Of a stretch of DNA of 64,000 bases, positions 9,240 to 19,418 are shown piece by piece. This DNA comes from JBBRHQ01 sp963815645 (GTDB lineage: Bacteria > Actinomycetota > Thermoleophilia > Solirubrobacterales > 70-9). A model generated the notes under the pieces. It saw only the letters and a list, made by a program, of their open reading frames with translations. It did no database searches and had not been told where the DNA came from. Position 1 is the stretch's first letter. Every line of letters begins with the position of its first letter. The stretch covers positions 930,001-994,000 of the forward strand of contig CAWFHL010000001.1 in NCBI GenBank assembly GCA_963815645.1. The letters are read 5' to 3'. The translations under genes and the position numbers were made by a program.

Positions 9240-10756
9240 TCGCCGCCTTCCACGCCCCCCACATCGACTACTCCGGTCTCTCCCCGGTGATCGCCCTGAC
9301 CACGGGAATCTGCGTCGTCCTGATGGCCGGCGTGTTCGGCGCCACGCGGAGGAGCGCGCCGGTGCTGACGATGATCGTCTTGGCGGTCACGGCGATCCGG
9401 CTGATCCTGGAGTGGAATGACCCCCAGGATCTTGTATCCGGGGCGCTGCGGCTCGATGACCTGGCGATCTCGATCTCGCTGATCTGCATCCTCGCTGCGG
9501 CGATCGCGCTGCTGCTCTCGATCGGGGAGCCGGCTGTGGAGGATGCCGGCTCGGGCGAGTACCACGCCCTATTGCTCGGCTCGGTACTCGGCATGGTGCT
9601 GCTCTCCCAAGCTCAGAACCTGATCACCTTTTTCGTCGCCCTGGAGACGCTCTCGATCCCGCTCTACGTCCTCTGCGCGACCAACCTGCGGCGGGAGGGG
9701 TCGCTCGAGTCCGGCCTCAAATACCTGATCATCGGCTCGCTCGGCTCGGCGACCCTGCTCTACGGGATGGCCTTCATCTACGGCGGCTCCGGGGCGGTCG
9801 ACTTCACCGGGATCGCCGCGGGGATCGGCACGGACGGCGTGCTCGGCGACCCGCTGATCCTGGTCGGGATCGCCCTGGCCGCGGTCGGGCTTGCCTTCAA
9901 GACCTCGATCGCCCCCTTCCACCAGTGGACGCCCGACGTCTATGAGGGGGCGCCCACCCCGATCACGTCGTTCATGGCGGTGGCGACCAAGGCGGCCGCG
10001 TTCGCCGTCTTCATCCGCTTCTTCGACGTCGCCCTCGCCCCCTCGGTGGACGACTGGGACACCGCGCTGGGAGTGCTGGCGGCGATCACGATCGTGGTCG
10101 GCAATACCGGCGCGATCGCCCAGACATCGTTGAAGCGGATGCTCGGCTACTCAGGGGTCGCCCAGGCCGGCTACATGCTCGGCGGTCTGGTCGTCGCCTC
10201 CGAGGCGGGGGTGAATGCGCTCGTCTTCTACCTGGCCGTCTACACCCTGATGAACCTCGCCGCCTTCGCGGTGATCGTCGCCCGCGAGCGCGAGAGCGGC
10301 CACGGCGATCAGATCACCGCGGTCGAGGGCCTCGGCCGCGAACGCCCGCTGCTCGCCTGGCCGCTGACGATCTCGATGCTCGGCCTCGCCGGCCTGCCGG
10401 CGACCGCCGGCTTCATCGGCAAGCTCTATCTGATCGAGGCGCTGGTCTCCGGCGACTTCACCTGGCTGGCGGTTTTCATCGCCGTCGGCACGATGATCTC
10501 GCTCGTCTACTACCTGCGGGTCATCGCCGCCGTCTGGACCCAGTCCTCGGCAGAAGCCGCGCCCGGCGACGCGGTCCCTGCGATCGCCGGGGCTTCGCCG
10601 GAGGCCGACGCGATCGACCCTGCGGCCGGCCGGCGTCCCTACCTGGTCGGCCCCGCGCTGTTGGCGGCGGCGGGGACGATCGTCTTCGGGATCGTCCCGG
10701 AGCCGCTGGTCCGCTTGGCCGAGCACGCCGGCAGCTCGCTCGCGCCCTTCCTCTAG
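9236..10756 (+). CDS. nuoN: NADH-quinone oxidoreductase subunit N
   Basis: Third antiporter-like pump subunit and last gene of the operon, 506 aa. Signatures are FHQWTPDVYEGAPTPITSFMA and LKRMLGYSGVAQAGYML, with AGLPATAGFIGKLYL further on. The GTG at 9236 overlaps the nuoM stop (GTGA). A nested inverted repeat with a T run follows the TAG and probably ends the transcript. Confidence 0.97.
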   Translation: MIAAFHAPHIDYSGLSPVIALTTGICVVLMAGVFGATRRSAPVLTMIVLAVTAIRLILEWNDPQDLVSGALRLDDLAISISLICILAAAIALLLSIGEPAVEDAGSGEYHALLLGSVLGMVLLSQAQNLITFFVALETLSIPLYVLCATNLRREGSLESGLKYLIIGSLGSATLLYGMAFIYGGSGAVDFTGIAAGIGTDGVLGDPLILVGIALAAVGLAFKTSIAPFHQWTPDVYEGAPTPITSFMAVATKAAAFAVFIRFFDVALAPSVDDWDTALGVLAAITIVVGNTGAIAQTSLKRMLGYSGVAQAGYMLGGLVVASEAGVNALVFYLAVYTLMNLAAFAVIVARERESGHGDQITAVEGLGRERPLLAWPLTISMLGLAGLPATAGFIGKLYLIEALVSGDFTWLAVFIAVGTMISLVYYLRVIAAVWTQSSAEAAPGDAVPAIAGASPEADAIDPAAGRRPYLVGPALLAAAGTIVFGIVPEPLVRLAEHAGSSLAPFL

Positions 10757-10763
10757 CTGGGGT

Positions 10764-10820
10764 ACAGGTGAGGGACCAGCAACATCGACTGGTCGAAATC
10801 CGGAGATATGGACCTGTTTT
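10764..10820 (+). terminator. Putative terminator after nuoN
   Basis: Nested inverted repeats lie between the convergent nuoN and the next minus-strand gene: outer ACAGGT (10764-10769) with ACCTGT (10812-10817), and inner GACCAG (10774-10779) with CTGGTC (10789-10794), followed by TTTT. The inner stem has a 9-nt loop. Confidence 0.5.
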
Positions 10821-10847
10821 CGGCCACTCGACGATGTTTGGCGGGCC

Positions 10848-11294
10848 TCAGCGCGGCTCGAGGATGACCAGGGGGATCTCCCGCTCGGTCCGCTCCTGGT
10901 AGTCGCGGTAGCCGCCGTAGGTCTCGACAGCCCTCGGCCAGAGGCGTCTCCGCTCGTCGGGGTCGGCGACCCGGGCGTGCACGGCGCGGCGCTCGCTCCC
11001 GACCTGAACCGTCGTGTCGGGGTTGGCGCGAAGGTTGTGATACCAGGCCGGGTTCTTCGGGTACCCGCCCTTGGAGGCGACGATCACCAGGTCCTCGCCG
11101 TCGCGGAAGTAGGTCAGCGGGGTGGTCCGCTTGGCGCCGCTGCGCGCTCCGACGTGATCGAGCAGGAGCGTCGCCGGAGCCCCCGGGAAGCGGTGGCCGA
11201 TCCGCCCACCGGTGGCCTTGTACACGGTCGTGTGCAGCCCCATTACGTGGCGTGTCACGGGCCAGAGGCGGTCGGCGAGGCTCATCGTGTCCAT
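10848..11294 (-). CDS. Nitroreductase/deazaflavin-dependent oxidoreductase family protein (Ddn-like)
   Basis: A 148-aa member of the DUF385 split-barrel family of F420H2-dependent reductases, related to mycobacterial Ddn. Supporting segments are ATLLLDHVGARSG, RTTPLTYFRDGEDLVIVASKGG and NPAWYHNLRANPDTTVQVG, the family core that contacts the deazaflavin. It probably reduces a quinone-like or other small substrate with F420H2, but the substrate cannot be read from sequence. ATG 11294 and ATG 11285 are both possible starts. It diverges from the VOC gene with 38 bp between starts. Confidence 0.88.
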   Translation of the reverse strand: MDTMSLADRLWPVTRHVMGLHTTVYKATGGRIGHRFPGAPATLLLDHVGARSGAKRTTPLTYFRDGEDLVIVASKGGYPKNPAWYHNLRANPDTTVQVGSERRAVHARVADPDERRRLWPRAVETYGGYRDYQERTEREIPLVILEPR

Positions 11295-11332
11295 CGTTCG
11301 ACCCCAAGCCTCGCAGATGTCATCCTGGGGCG

Positions 11333-11710
11333 GTGCTCCACCACGTCTCGATCGAGGTGCCCGCCGCCGAGGCCGAGCGCATGGTCGAGTTCTGGGCCCT
11401 GCTCGGGTTCGATCGGGTCGAGTCGCCGGAGCCGCTGGCCGGCTACGTCACATGGCTGGAGCGGGAGGGAACCCAGATCCACCTGATCCACACCGACGAG
11501 GCGAGCGTCCCAGCACTGGGGCACGTCGCCGTCGTCGCCCCCGACTTCCAGCCGGCGTTCGAGAGGATCGCCGCGGCGGGTTTTACGATCGAGGAGTCGC
11601 GCCAGCTCTGGGGCGAGCGCCGGGCCTTCGCGGTCGCGCCGGCGGGCCACCGGGTCGAGCTGATGGCGGCGCCACCGCCCCGCAGCTCGGCCGGCTCGCA
11701 GCCATCCTGA
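11333..11710 (+). CDS. VOC family (glyoxalase/bleomycin-resistance-like) protein
   Basis: A single-domain vicinal-oxygen-chelate protein of 125 aa from the GTG at 11333. The opening LHHVSIEVPAAEAERMVEFWALLGF is the first beta-alpha-beta unit of the fold with its metal-site histidine; a later GHVAVVAPDFQPAFERIAAAGF is the second half, and HRVELM gives the last ligand position. Substrate unknown. The frame is open further upstream but that part would overlap the divergent oxidoreductase start. Confidence 0.85.
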   Translation: MLHHVSIEVPAAEAERMVEFWALLGFDRVESPEPLAGYVTWLEREGTQIHLIHTDEASVPALGHVAVVAPDFQPAFERIAAAGFTIEESRQLWGERRAFAVAPAGHRVELMAAPPPRSSAGSQPS

Positions 11711-11730
11711 GGGGTCCCGGCCTGTCGTCC

Positions 11731-11802
11731 CTGCTCACCTAGCTCACGGCCAGAGCGCGATACTGCGCGGGCGATGTCGCAGGAGAACGTGGAGATCGTG
11801 CG
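11731..11802 (+). repeat. 5' repeat of SnoaL cassette, copy 1
   Basis: A block from CTGCTCACCT through the start codon and first ten codons of the gene at 11774. It recurs almost exactly at 12201-12272 and with several changes at 12681-12752. It includes GATACT (11759-11764) nine bases before the ATG, a plausible -10 box for a leaderless or near-leaderless transcript. Confidence 0.85.
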
Positions 11803-12163
11803 GGGGGCCATTGACGCTTTCAATCGCGGCGACTTCGAGGCGGCGACGGGTGCTATCCATCCCGACATCGAGTTCGTCCGGATTGGTGACCAATCGCCGA
11901 TTCGGGGCGTGGCCGCGCTGCGCGAGTGGATGAAACCAGATGCCATCGAGGACCAACGATTCGAGCCGCTCGATTTGAGGGTCAGCGGCAACAAGGTCTT
12001 CGTCCGCCAGCATTTCACCGGCAGAGGTGCCGGAAGTGGAATGAAGCTTGACTTCACCACGTTCGCCGTCTTCACCGTGGACGACGGCCTTGTCACCCGG
12101 CTGGAGGGTTTCCCTCCCCACAAAGAGGCCGAAGCCCTCGAAGCCGCCGGGCTGTCGGAGTAG
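11774..12163 (+). CDS. SnoaL-like protein, tandem paralog 1
   Basis: A 129-aa NTF2-fold protein, first of three in tandem. It starts MSQENVEIVRGAIDAFNRGD and ends EALEAAGLSE, features shared with the next two, while residues 25-110 are clearly different. This suggests diversification of the ligand pocket on a constant frame. ATG 11774 is part of the repeated 5' block, and no Shine-Dalgarno sequence is present, in keeping with leaderless initiation. The family is abundant in Thermoleophilia (recalled, not searched). No function can be assigned; polyketide cyclase activity of SnoaL itself should not be assumed. Confidence 0.88.
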   Translation: MSQENVEIVRGAIDAFNRGDFEAATGAIHPDIEFVRIGDQSPIRGVAALREWMKPDAIEDQRFEPLDLRVSGNKVFVRQHFTGRGAGSGMKLDFTTFAVFTVDDGLVTRLEGFPPHKEAEALEAAGLSE

Positions 12164-12200
12164 GCACTCCACGCAGATCCTTCTGCCCTTGACGTAATAA

Positions 12201-12272
12201 CTGCTCACCTAACTCACGGCCAGAGCGCGATACTGCGCGGGCGATGTCGCAGGAGAACGTGGAGATCGTGCG
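12201..12272 (+). repeat. 5' repeat of SnoaL cassette, copy 2
   Basis: Second copy of the upstream block, differing from copy 1 by essentially one base before the ATG (CACCTAACTC versus CACCTAGCTC). GATACT at 12229-12234 is again nine bases before the ATG at 12244. Confidence 0.85.
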
Positions 12273-12645
12273 CCGGGGGCTCGAAGCCTGGAATCAGCGT
12301 GACGGCGATCTAGCGCTTAGCTATCTCGCACCCGAGATCGAATGGGAGCCCGCGAGTCCCGCGGCCGTGGAACACGCCGTTTACCGAGGCCACGGCGAGG
12401 TCTCTAGCGCGACGGCTGCGCTTTGGGAGACCTGGGAAGTGTTTCGCTTCGATGAAACCGAGATTCGTGACCTGGGGGACACGATTCTCTGGCTGGGACA
12501 CGTCCACGCCAAAGGAGACGCAAGCCACGTCGAGCTCGACCAGGAGTTCGCCACCCACTGCTTGGTGCGCGGCGGCAAGATCGTCCGAGCCAAGGCCTTC
12601 CTCTCGTGGCAAGAAGCCCTCGAAGCCGTCGGGCTGTCAGAGTAG
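12244..12645 (+). CDS. SnoaL-like protein, tandem paralog 2
   Basis: A 133-aa NTF2-fold protein starting MSQENVEIVRRGLEAWNQRD. The middle (IEWEPASPAAVEHAVYRG, WLGHVHAKGD) is of the more typical SnoaL_2 type seen in this family, and it ends EALEAVGLSE. The DNA around both ends matches paralogs 1 and 3 far better than the centre does. It lies 80 bp after paralog 1, and that interval carries the next copy of the promoter block, so each gene probably has its own promoter. Confidence 0.88.
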   Translation: MSQENVEIVRRGLEAWNQRDGDLALSYLAPEIEWEPASPAAVEHAVYRGHGEVSSATAALWETWEVFRFDETEIRDLGDTILWLGHVHAKGDASHVELDQEFATHCLVRGGKIVRAKAFLSWQEALEAVGLSE

Positions 12646-12680
12646 GCCAAGCCGAGGGCGTTCTGCCATCGACGTGACAC

Positions 12681-12752
12681 CTGCTTAGCTAGGTCAAGGC
12701 CAGAGCGGGATACTGCGGAGGCGATGTCGCAGGAGAACGTGGAGATCGTGCG
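12681..12752 (+). repeat. 5' repeat of SnoaL cassette, copy 3
   Basis: Third and most divergent copy of the upstream block (CTTAGCTAGGTCAAGGCC), but GATACT at 12709-12714 and the 9-nt distance to the ATG at 12724 are unchanged, as are the first ten codons. Confidence 0.8.
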
Positions 12753-13125
12753 TGCGCACATCGAGGCGTTTCGTCAGGGCGACGTCCCGGGCACGCTCTC
12801 GTACTTCGATCCCTATGTGGTCTGGGACCCGAGCCGGGTTTGGCTCGACTTCAGCGTGGCCAATGGACGCGAAGAGGTCACCCAAACGATTCGGCACTAC
12901 ATCGGAGCGTTCGAGGATTACGAATTTGGGGCGCAGCGGCTTACCGACCTCGGCTCCGGCGCGGTACTCGCCCTTCTGAGCGAGGAAGGACGAGGCAAGA
13001 GCAGCGGCGTTCCAGTGCGGCAGTCCTTCGCCGCGCTCTACACGGTGATCGACGGCAGGATCGCTCGGGCCACCTTCTTTCCAAGCGAGGATCAGGCCCT
13101 CGAAGCCGCCGGGCTTCAGGAGTAG
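12724..13125 (+). CDS. SnoaL-like protein, tandem paralog 3
   Basis: A 133-aa protein beginning MSQENVEIVRAHIEAFRQGD and ending ALEAAGLQE. The centre (SYFDPYVVWDPSRVW, GAFEDYEFGAQRLTDLG) differs from both neighbours. After the stop, the sequence TAGGCCAAGC, then TTCTGCC, resembles the 3' flank of paralog 2, so the 3' flank is part of the repeated unit. Function unknown. Confidence 0.88.
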   Translation: MSQENVEIVRAHIEAFRQGDVPGTLSYFDPYVVWDPSRVWLDFSVANGREEVTQTIRHYIGAFEDYEFGAQRLTDLGSGAVLALLSEEGRGKSSGVPVRQSFAALYTVIDGRIARATFFPSEDQALEAAGLQE

Positions 13126-13167
13126 GCCAAGCAGCGGCATTCTGCCCTATTCATAACTCCTACTGGC

Positions 13168-13173
13168 TACGAT
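13168..13173 (+). promoter_or_regulatory. -10 box (TACGAT) of a leaderless gene
   Basis: TACGAT is followed by six bases and then the GTG at 13180. There is no room for a ribosome site, so the transcript probably begins at or beside the start codon. Confidence 0.5.
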
Positions 13174-13179
13174 CCGCCC

Positions 13180-14847
13180 GTGCGCTACCCGCAAGAGGCC
13201 TTCACCGCAGACGAGCGGGCGTTGCTCGCCTCGCACTTCACCAACCTCGATCGGCCCGTGTTCGCGCTGGTCAACCTGCCCGAGACGGTCAAGGGTGCGC
13301 TGTTCGCGCGTTACTCGCGTTACTCCGGCGGCGTCAGGCGGCTTTTCCTCGAGGAGTTCGCCGCCGATGTCGCCGACGGCGGGCGCCCTTTCGACGGCTG
13401 CCGAGGGGGAGCGGGCCGCGAAGCTCTACGAGCGGGTCTTCCTCGGCTACGGCGATGACTCGATCGCCCAGGTCGGGGGCGCCCACATCGCCTGCGAGTG
13501 GGTGTCCAACATCCTCACCAAGCTGCTGCAGCGGGGGCGCCTGGCCGCCTACCTCGAGCAGTCGACCCGCTATATCCCCTACGATCGCCCCCTCCCCGAC
13601 GGCGGCTACCGCTACTACCGCGACGATGCAGCTCGGGCCGGGGTTCGCCGCGACGATGGACGAGCTGTTCGAGGCCTACTCCGAGTCGCTGACCCGGGTC
13701 GAGGCCTGGGCCGCTGAGCAGTGGCCGCGAGGTGACGAGCCGGAGGGGCCGTGGCGCAGCTCGATCCGCGCCAAAGCGCTCGACCTGATGCGCGGCTTGC
13801 TGCCCGCGGCAACGCTCAGCCACGTAGGCATCTATGCCTCCGGGCAGGCCTACGAGCAGATGCTGCTGCGGCTGATGGCCTCGCCGCTGCCCGAGGCACG
13901 CGAGGTCGGGGGAATGATCCTCACCGAGCTCCAGCAGGTGATGCCGAGCTTCGTCTCCCGGGTCGGGCGGCCCGATCGGGGCGGCGAATGGGTCTCCTAC
14001 CTGCAGAGCACGCCGCGAGGCAACCGAGGAATGGGTTTCCCGGCTGGGCCTGGATCGCCGCGGTACTTCGGAGAGCCCCCCGGCGGTGGAGCTGGTCCAC
14101 GTCGACGGCACGGAAGAGGACCTGCTGGCATCCTGCCTGTTCGAGGCGGCCGCGGCGCCGGAGAGCGAGATCCTGGCCAGGATCGACCTGCTCGACCGTG
14201 ACGAGCGGATGCGGTTGCTGGGGGAGATGGCCGGGCGGCGCGCCAACCGCCGCCACCGCCCCGGCCGCGGGTTCGAGGCGCTCCGCTACCGCTTCGAGAT
14301 CGTCTCCGATTACGGCGGGTTCCGCGACCTGCAACGCCATCGGATGCTGACCTGCCAGTGGCAGCGGCTCAGCCCCGACCTGGGCGCCGGGGTACCCGAG
14401 GAACTGGTCGCGGCGGGGGTGGACGATCGCTACCGGCGGGGCCTCGAGAGGTCCCGGAAGGAGTACGAGCGCCTGGTCGAGGCCGGACTCGCGGAGGCGG
14501 CTCCATACGCGCTCTGCCTCGGTTACAGGATCCGCTACGTGCTCGATCTCAACGCCCGCGAGGCGATGCATCTGATCGAGCTTCGCTCCGGACGCGAGGG
14601 TCACCCCACCTACCGGGCGGTCGCCCAGGCGATGCACGAGCGGATCGCCGCCGTGCATCCCACCGTCGCCGGGGCGATGGACCATGTCGACACCACCCGT
14701 GAGCCGCGCCTGGAGCGGATCCTCAGCGAGATCCGCACCCAGCGGAAGCGGATCGAAGCGGAAGGGCGACCGTGCCGAAGGGGCGCCGACCGGCCTCAGC
14801 CCCCTCGGCTGAGGAGGCCGAACCCTCCTAACGCCGGCTTCGCCTAG
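13180..14847 (+). pseudogene. ThyX-like FAD-dependent thymidylate synthase, long form, with frame breaks
   Basis: Spread over three frames but colinear: MRYPQEAFTADERALLASHF to residue 80, then LYERVFLGYGDDSIAQVGGA and RLAAYLEQSTRYIPYD, then ELFEAYSESLTRVEAWAAEQ, then a last part with FRDLQRHRMLTCQWQRLSPD and GYRIRYVLDLNAREAMHLIE. These are ThyX-superfamily segments (the LEQSTRYI and RHR-like regions) in two successive halves, as in the about 540-aa duplicated ThyX of some actinobacteria. ThyX makes dTMP from dUMP with FAD, NADPH and methylene-tetrahydrofolate. Breaks lie near 13395, 13625 and 14060, and no stretch is missing. Because flanking residues stay conserved, sequence error is as likely as a true pseudogene. 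Confidence 0.7.
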
Positions 14848-14850
14848 GAT
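14845..14850 (+). promoter_or_regulatory. -10 box (TAGGAT) of the cupredoxin gene
   Basis: TAGGAT ends seven bases before the ATG at 14858 and covers an earlier in-frame ATG at 14849. A leaderless start at 14858 is therefore the better reading. Confidence 0.5.
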
Positions 14851-14857
14851 GATCCGA

Positions 14858-15667
14858 ATGAGGAGATTCCCGGCGGCCGCGGCGGTCGTCGTAGTCGCCA
14901 CCTCGCTGATCGCGCCCTCGGCGCTCCTCGCCGAGCAGCCGTCCCCTGCGCCCGATGACGCCGCGCCCGCTCCCGCAGCCGTGCCGGGGGCAGCCGGCGA
15001 TCAGGTCGACGTCGAAGCCGGAACGGGCTCACCATCGTCAGGCTTGAGCAAGGACGAAGCCGGACCCGCCGAGCCGGGGCTGCATACCGCAGTCGTCCGC
15101 AACGGCCAACGGAGCGCGTCGGCCTCCGCGGGACCCGCCGCGACGGTGTTCATGAAGGATTTCCTGTTCAGCCCGAAGACGGTGACGATCAATGTCGGCG
15201 AGTCGGTCAAGTGGACCAACAAGGGCAAGGCCGAGGAGGGCCATACCGCGACCGGCGACAGCTTCGACTCCGGGGTCCTGAAGCAGGGCCAGAGCTATAC
15301 CCACAAGTTCTCGGCCGCCGGCACCTTCGACTACATCTGCACCCTGCACTCGAACATGAAGGGGACGATCGTGGTCAGGGCATCCGGAGGCGGAGGCGGT
15401 GGCGGCTCCGGCGGGGGCGGTGAGACGGGCGGCGAATCGGGGAACCAGTCATCGGGAAGCGACGGGAACTCGGGCGGCAGCTCAGCCGGCTCAAGCGCCT
15501 CGAGCCCGAGCTTCGACAGCGGCTTTTCAGGATCGAGTGGCTCCAGCAGCAGCAGCTCGCTGCCAAGCACCGGGGAGGACGTCGGGCTGTTGGCGCTGCT
15601 CGGGCTCGACCTGCTGCTCGCCGGAACCCTGGCGCTGCTTCGCGGGCGCTCCTCAGACCTTCGCTGA
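14858..15667 (+). CDS. Secreted cupredoxin with LPXTG-type cell-wall anchor
   Basis: About 269 aa. An N-terminal signal peptide (MRRFPAAAAVVVVATSLIAP) is followed by an Ala/Pro-rich spacer. A plastocyanin-like domain covers residues 90-170: FLFSPKTVTINVGESVKWTN, then EGHTATGDSF and FDYICTLHSNMKGTIVV, giving the type-1 copper ligands His, Cys, His and Met. A Gly/Ser-rich stalk of about 65 residues leads to LPSTG, a hydrophobic helix and an Arg-containing tail, the arrangement recognised by sortase. It is probably an electron-transfer protein held on the outside of the cell wall. No sortase gene is in the window. The copper site and anchor are read from sequence; the redox partner is unknown. 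Confidence 0.85.
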   Translation: MRRFPAAAAVVVVATSLIAPSALLAEQPSPAPDDAAPAPAAVPGAAGDQVDVEAGTGSPSSGLSKDEAGPAEPGLHTAVVRNGQRSASASAGPAATVFMKDFLFSPKTVTINVGESVKWTNKGKAEEGHTATGDSFDSGVLKQGQSYTHKFSAAGTFDYICTLHSNMKGTIVVRASGGGGGGGSGGGGETGGESGNQSSGSDGNSGGSSAGSSASSPSFDSGFSGSSGSSSSSSLPSTGEDVGLLALLGLDLLLAGTLALLRGRSSDLR

Positions 15668-15696
15668 GCGTCGCCATGCCCAGGGCGCCGGGCTTC

Positions 15697-15702
15697 TAGG
15701 AT
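15697..15702 (+). promoter_or_regulatory. -10 box (TAGGAT) before the GH114-like gene
   Basis: TAGGAT, then GCATGC, then the TTG at 15709: a six-base gap as in the other leaderless starts of this window. Confidence 0.4.
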
Positions 15703-15708
15703 GCATGC

Positions 15709-16394
15709 TTGCCCGCGCGCGCTTCACGCATCGGCCCGCCGTCCCTGATCGCGATCCTCACGGCGCTGGTGCTGGCCGCCTGCGGCTCGACCTCATCCTC
15801 GGAGGCTGCCCGCTGGAAGCCGCATCCCACCACCGCTCCGTGGCAGTGGCAGCTGCAGGGAAAGATCGACACCTCGGTGCCCGCCCACGTCTACGAGGTC
15901 GACGGCTTCGACGTCGGCGGTCGGGTCGTTCGCCGGTTGCATCGCAAGGGGCGCCGGGTGATCTGCTATCTCGACGTCGGCTCCTGGGAGCGTTACCGCC
16001 CTGACCGCGCCGCCTTCCCCAAGCAGGTGATCGGCAGGAAGTACCAGGGTTATCCCGACGAGCGCTGGCTCGACATCCGCCGGATCGACCTGCTGGCGAA
16101 GCCTCTGAAGGCGCGCTTCGATCTCTGCCGGCGAAAGGGCTTCGACGCGGTTGAGCCCGACAACGACAACGGCTTCACAAGCGCCGGCTTCCGCTGCCGG
16201 GCCGATCAGCTCCGCTTCAACCGCTGGTGGAAGCGGGTCAAGGCGGGATTCGAGGCCGAAGAACCGAGCATCGGCCCGGCGACGAGTTCGCGTGCGAGCA
16301 GTGCCAGTACCGCGGCGCTGCCGCTTCAGGCGGTGTTCGAGGCCGAGAGAGCTACGACCTCTTCGCGCGGCCCTGGATCACCTGCGCGCGATGA
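15709..16394 (+). pseudogene. GH114-family (endo alpha-1,4 polygalactosaminidase-like) lipoprotein, broken
   Basis: Begins with a lipoprotein signal (LTALVLAACGS) and then the GH114 TIM-barrel core: WQWQLQGKID, RVICYLDVGSWERYRPD, RWLDIRRID, GFDAVEPDND. After about residue 165 the frame changes. Pieces of the family C-terminus appear in different frames: DEFACEQCQYRG, LPLQAVFEAE and SYDLFARPWITC before the TGA at 16392-16394. The segment between RFNRW and DEFACEQC is shorter than in the family, so a real internal loss is likely here, not only a frameshift. The first frame remains open into the acetyl-CoA synthetase gene, producing an artificial fusion frame. Confidence 0.6.
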
Positions 16395-16417
16395 GCCCGT
16401 CCAGCACCGGCGATGTC

Positions 16418-16444
16418 TAGGATTGCCCCACCACCAAGGAGGAG
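16418..16444 (+). promoter_or_regulatory. -10 box and Shine-Dalgarno of acs
   Basis: TAGGAT at 16418-16423 is followed by AAGGAGGAG at 16436-16444, five bases before the GTG at 16450. This is one of the few genes here with a strong ribosome site, and it fixes the acs start inside a longer open frame. Confidence 0.6.
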
Positions 16445-16449
16445 ATTGC

Positions 16450-18421
<1,972 letters not shown>

Positions 18422-18886
18422 ACGCGCCGAGGCAACCATCCCTGTCTGCTGGCCTCCTCTTCAGGCGGCCATCTCAGCCAACTCTTCGAGCTGGGACAGG
18501 GATGGGCGGCCGAGGACCGGGTCTGGCTCACATTCCCGACCCCCGACGCCCGACAGCTGCTCGCCGGAGAGCGCGTCCACTTCGCCCATCACCCCACGAA
18601 TCGCAATCTCCGCAACCTGGCCCGCAACGCGATCATGGCGATCGGCGTCCTGCTGCGGGAGCGGCCGCGTCTGCTTGTGACCACCGGCGCGGGCGTTGCG
18701 GTACCGCTCGTCTATGTCGCCTGGCTGCTGCGCACCCCGGTGATCTGGGTGGAGGGGATCGAGCGGGTCGAGGGACTCTCGCTATCCGCCCGGTTGGCAG
18801 CGCCGGCGACCACACGCCTATTCGTCCAATGGCCCGAGGCGGCTCGCGGCAATCCACACGCCGAATACGCCGGGAGCCTCTGGTGA
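18422..18886 (+). CDS. Alg14/PssD-like glycosyltransferase subunit (start unresolved)
   Basis: Membrane-associated half of a two-part GT28 glycosyltransferase. Reading from just after the acs stop gives CLLASSSGGHLSQLFELGQG, then FPTPDARQLL, RPRLLVTTGAGVAVPL and PVIWVEGIERVEGLSLSARL, the Alg14/PssD pattern in which the SGGH loop and VTTGAG are conserved. No ATG, GTG or TTG precedes the first conserved strand in frame, only CTG at 18446, so the start codon is either unusual or lost to an indel. The stop overlaps the following Alg13-like gene by 4 bp (GTGA). Confidence 0.7.
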   Translation, partial: TRRGNHPCLLASSSGGHLSQLFELGQGWAAEDRVWLTFPTPDARQLLAGERVHFAHHPTNRNLRNLARNAIMAIGVLLRERPRLLVTTGAGVAVPLVYVAWLLRTPVIWVEGIERVEGLSLSARLAAPATTRLFVQWPEAARGNPHAEYAGSLW

Positions 18887-19371
18887 TTCTCGCCGCCCTC
18901 GGAACCCACGAACAGCCGTTTCCGCGAGCCTTTCGGATGGCCAACGCCCTGCGCCGGTCCCCCGAGGAGGAGCTCCACATCCAGCACGGCCACACGCCAC
19001 GCTACCCCGGCATCGAGGCTCGCTGGCAGCAGTGGTATGAGCGGGGTGAGCTGGACAGGGCGATGCTCTCCGCCTCCTTGGTCCTGGTTCATGGTGGCTC
19101 TGGCTGCATCTACCAAGCGCTCAATCTCGGACTGCGGCCGGTGGTCATCCCCCGCCTCGCCCGCCTTCGTGAGCACGTGGATGATCACCAGCTCCAGCTC
19201 CCGGGGCGGCTAGCCGCCGAAGGGCGTGTGGTCCTCTGGGCGGCCAACGAACCCGCAGGCGACGTCCGCCGGCGGGCCGAGCGAAGCGCGCCCCGTCGCC
19301 ACGTGGCAGCAAAGGGCGAGCTTCGGAAAGCCGTTTGGGGCGCCGCCGAGGAGCTCACGCGGCGCGACTGA
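18883..19371 (+). CDS. Alg13/PssE-like glycosyltransferase subunit
   Basis: Catalytic half of a split GT28 enzyme, 162 aa from the GTG at 18883. It opens ILAALGTHEQPFPRAFRMAN, the family N-terminal loop, and carries the donor-binding segment LVLVHGGSGCIYQALNLGLR PVVIPR with the following DDHQLQL. With its upstream partner it would transfer a sugar from a UDP-sugar to a lipid carrier or surface glycan. The acceptor is unknown, and no polysaccharide cluster is next to it. Confidence 0.8.
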   Translation: MILAALGTHEQPFPRAFRMANALRRSPEEELHIQHGHTPRYPGIEARWQQWYERGELDRAMLSASLVLVHGGSGCIYQALNLGLRPVVIPRLARLREHVDDHQLQLPGRLAAEGRVVLWAANEPAGDVRRRAERSAPRRHVAAKGELRKAVWGAAEELTRRD

Positions 19372-19418
19372 CCGGCCCCGGACGCGGGTCGCGCTCCGGA
19401 ATCATCCGGGGTGGGGCG

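Noticed and set aside
11774..13125. Polyketide cyclases of a biosynthetic cluster
   Set aside because: The SnoaL fold alone does not imply polyketides and no polyketide synthase or tailoring gene is near.
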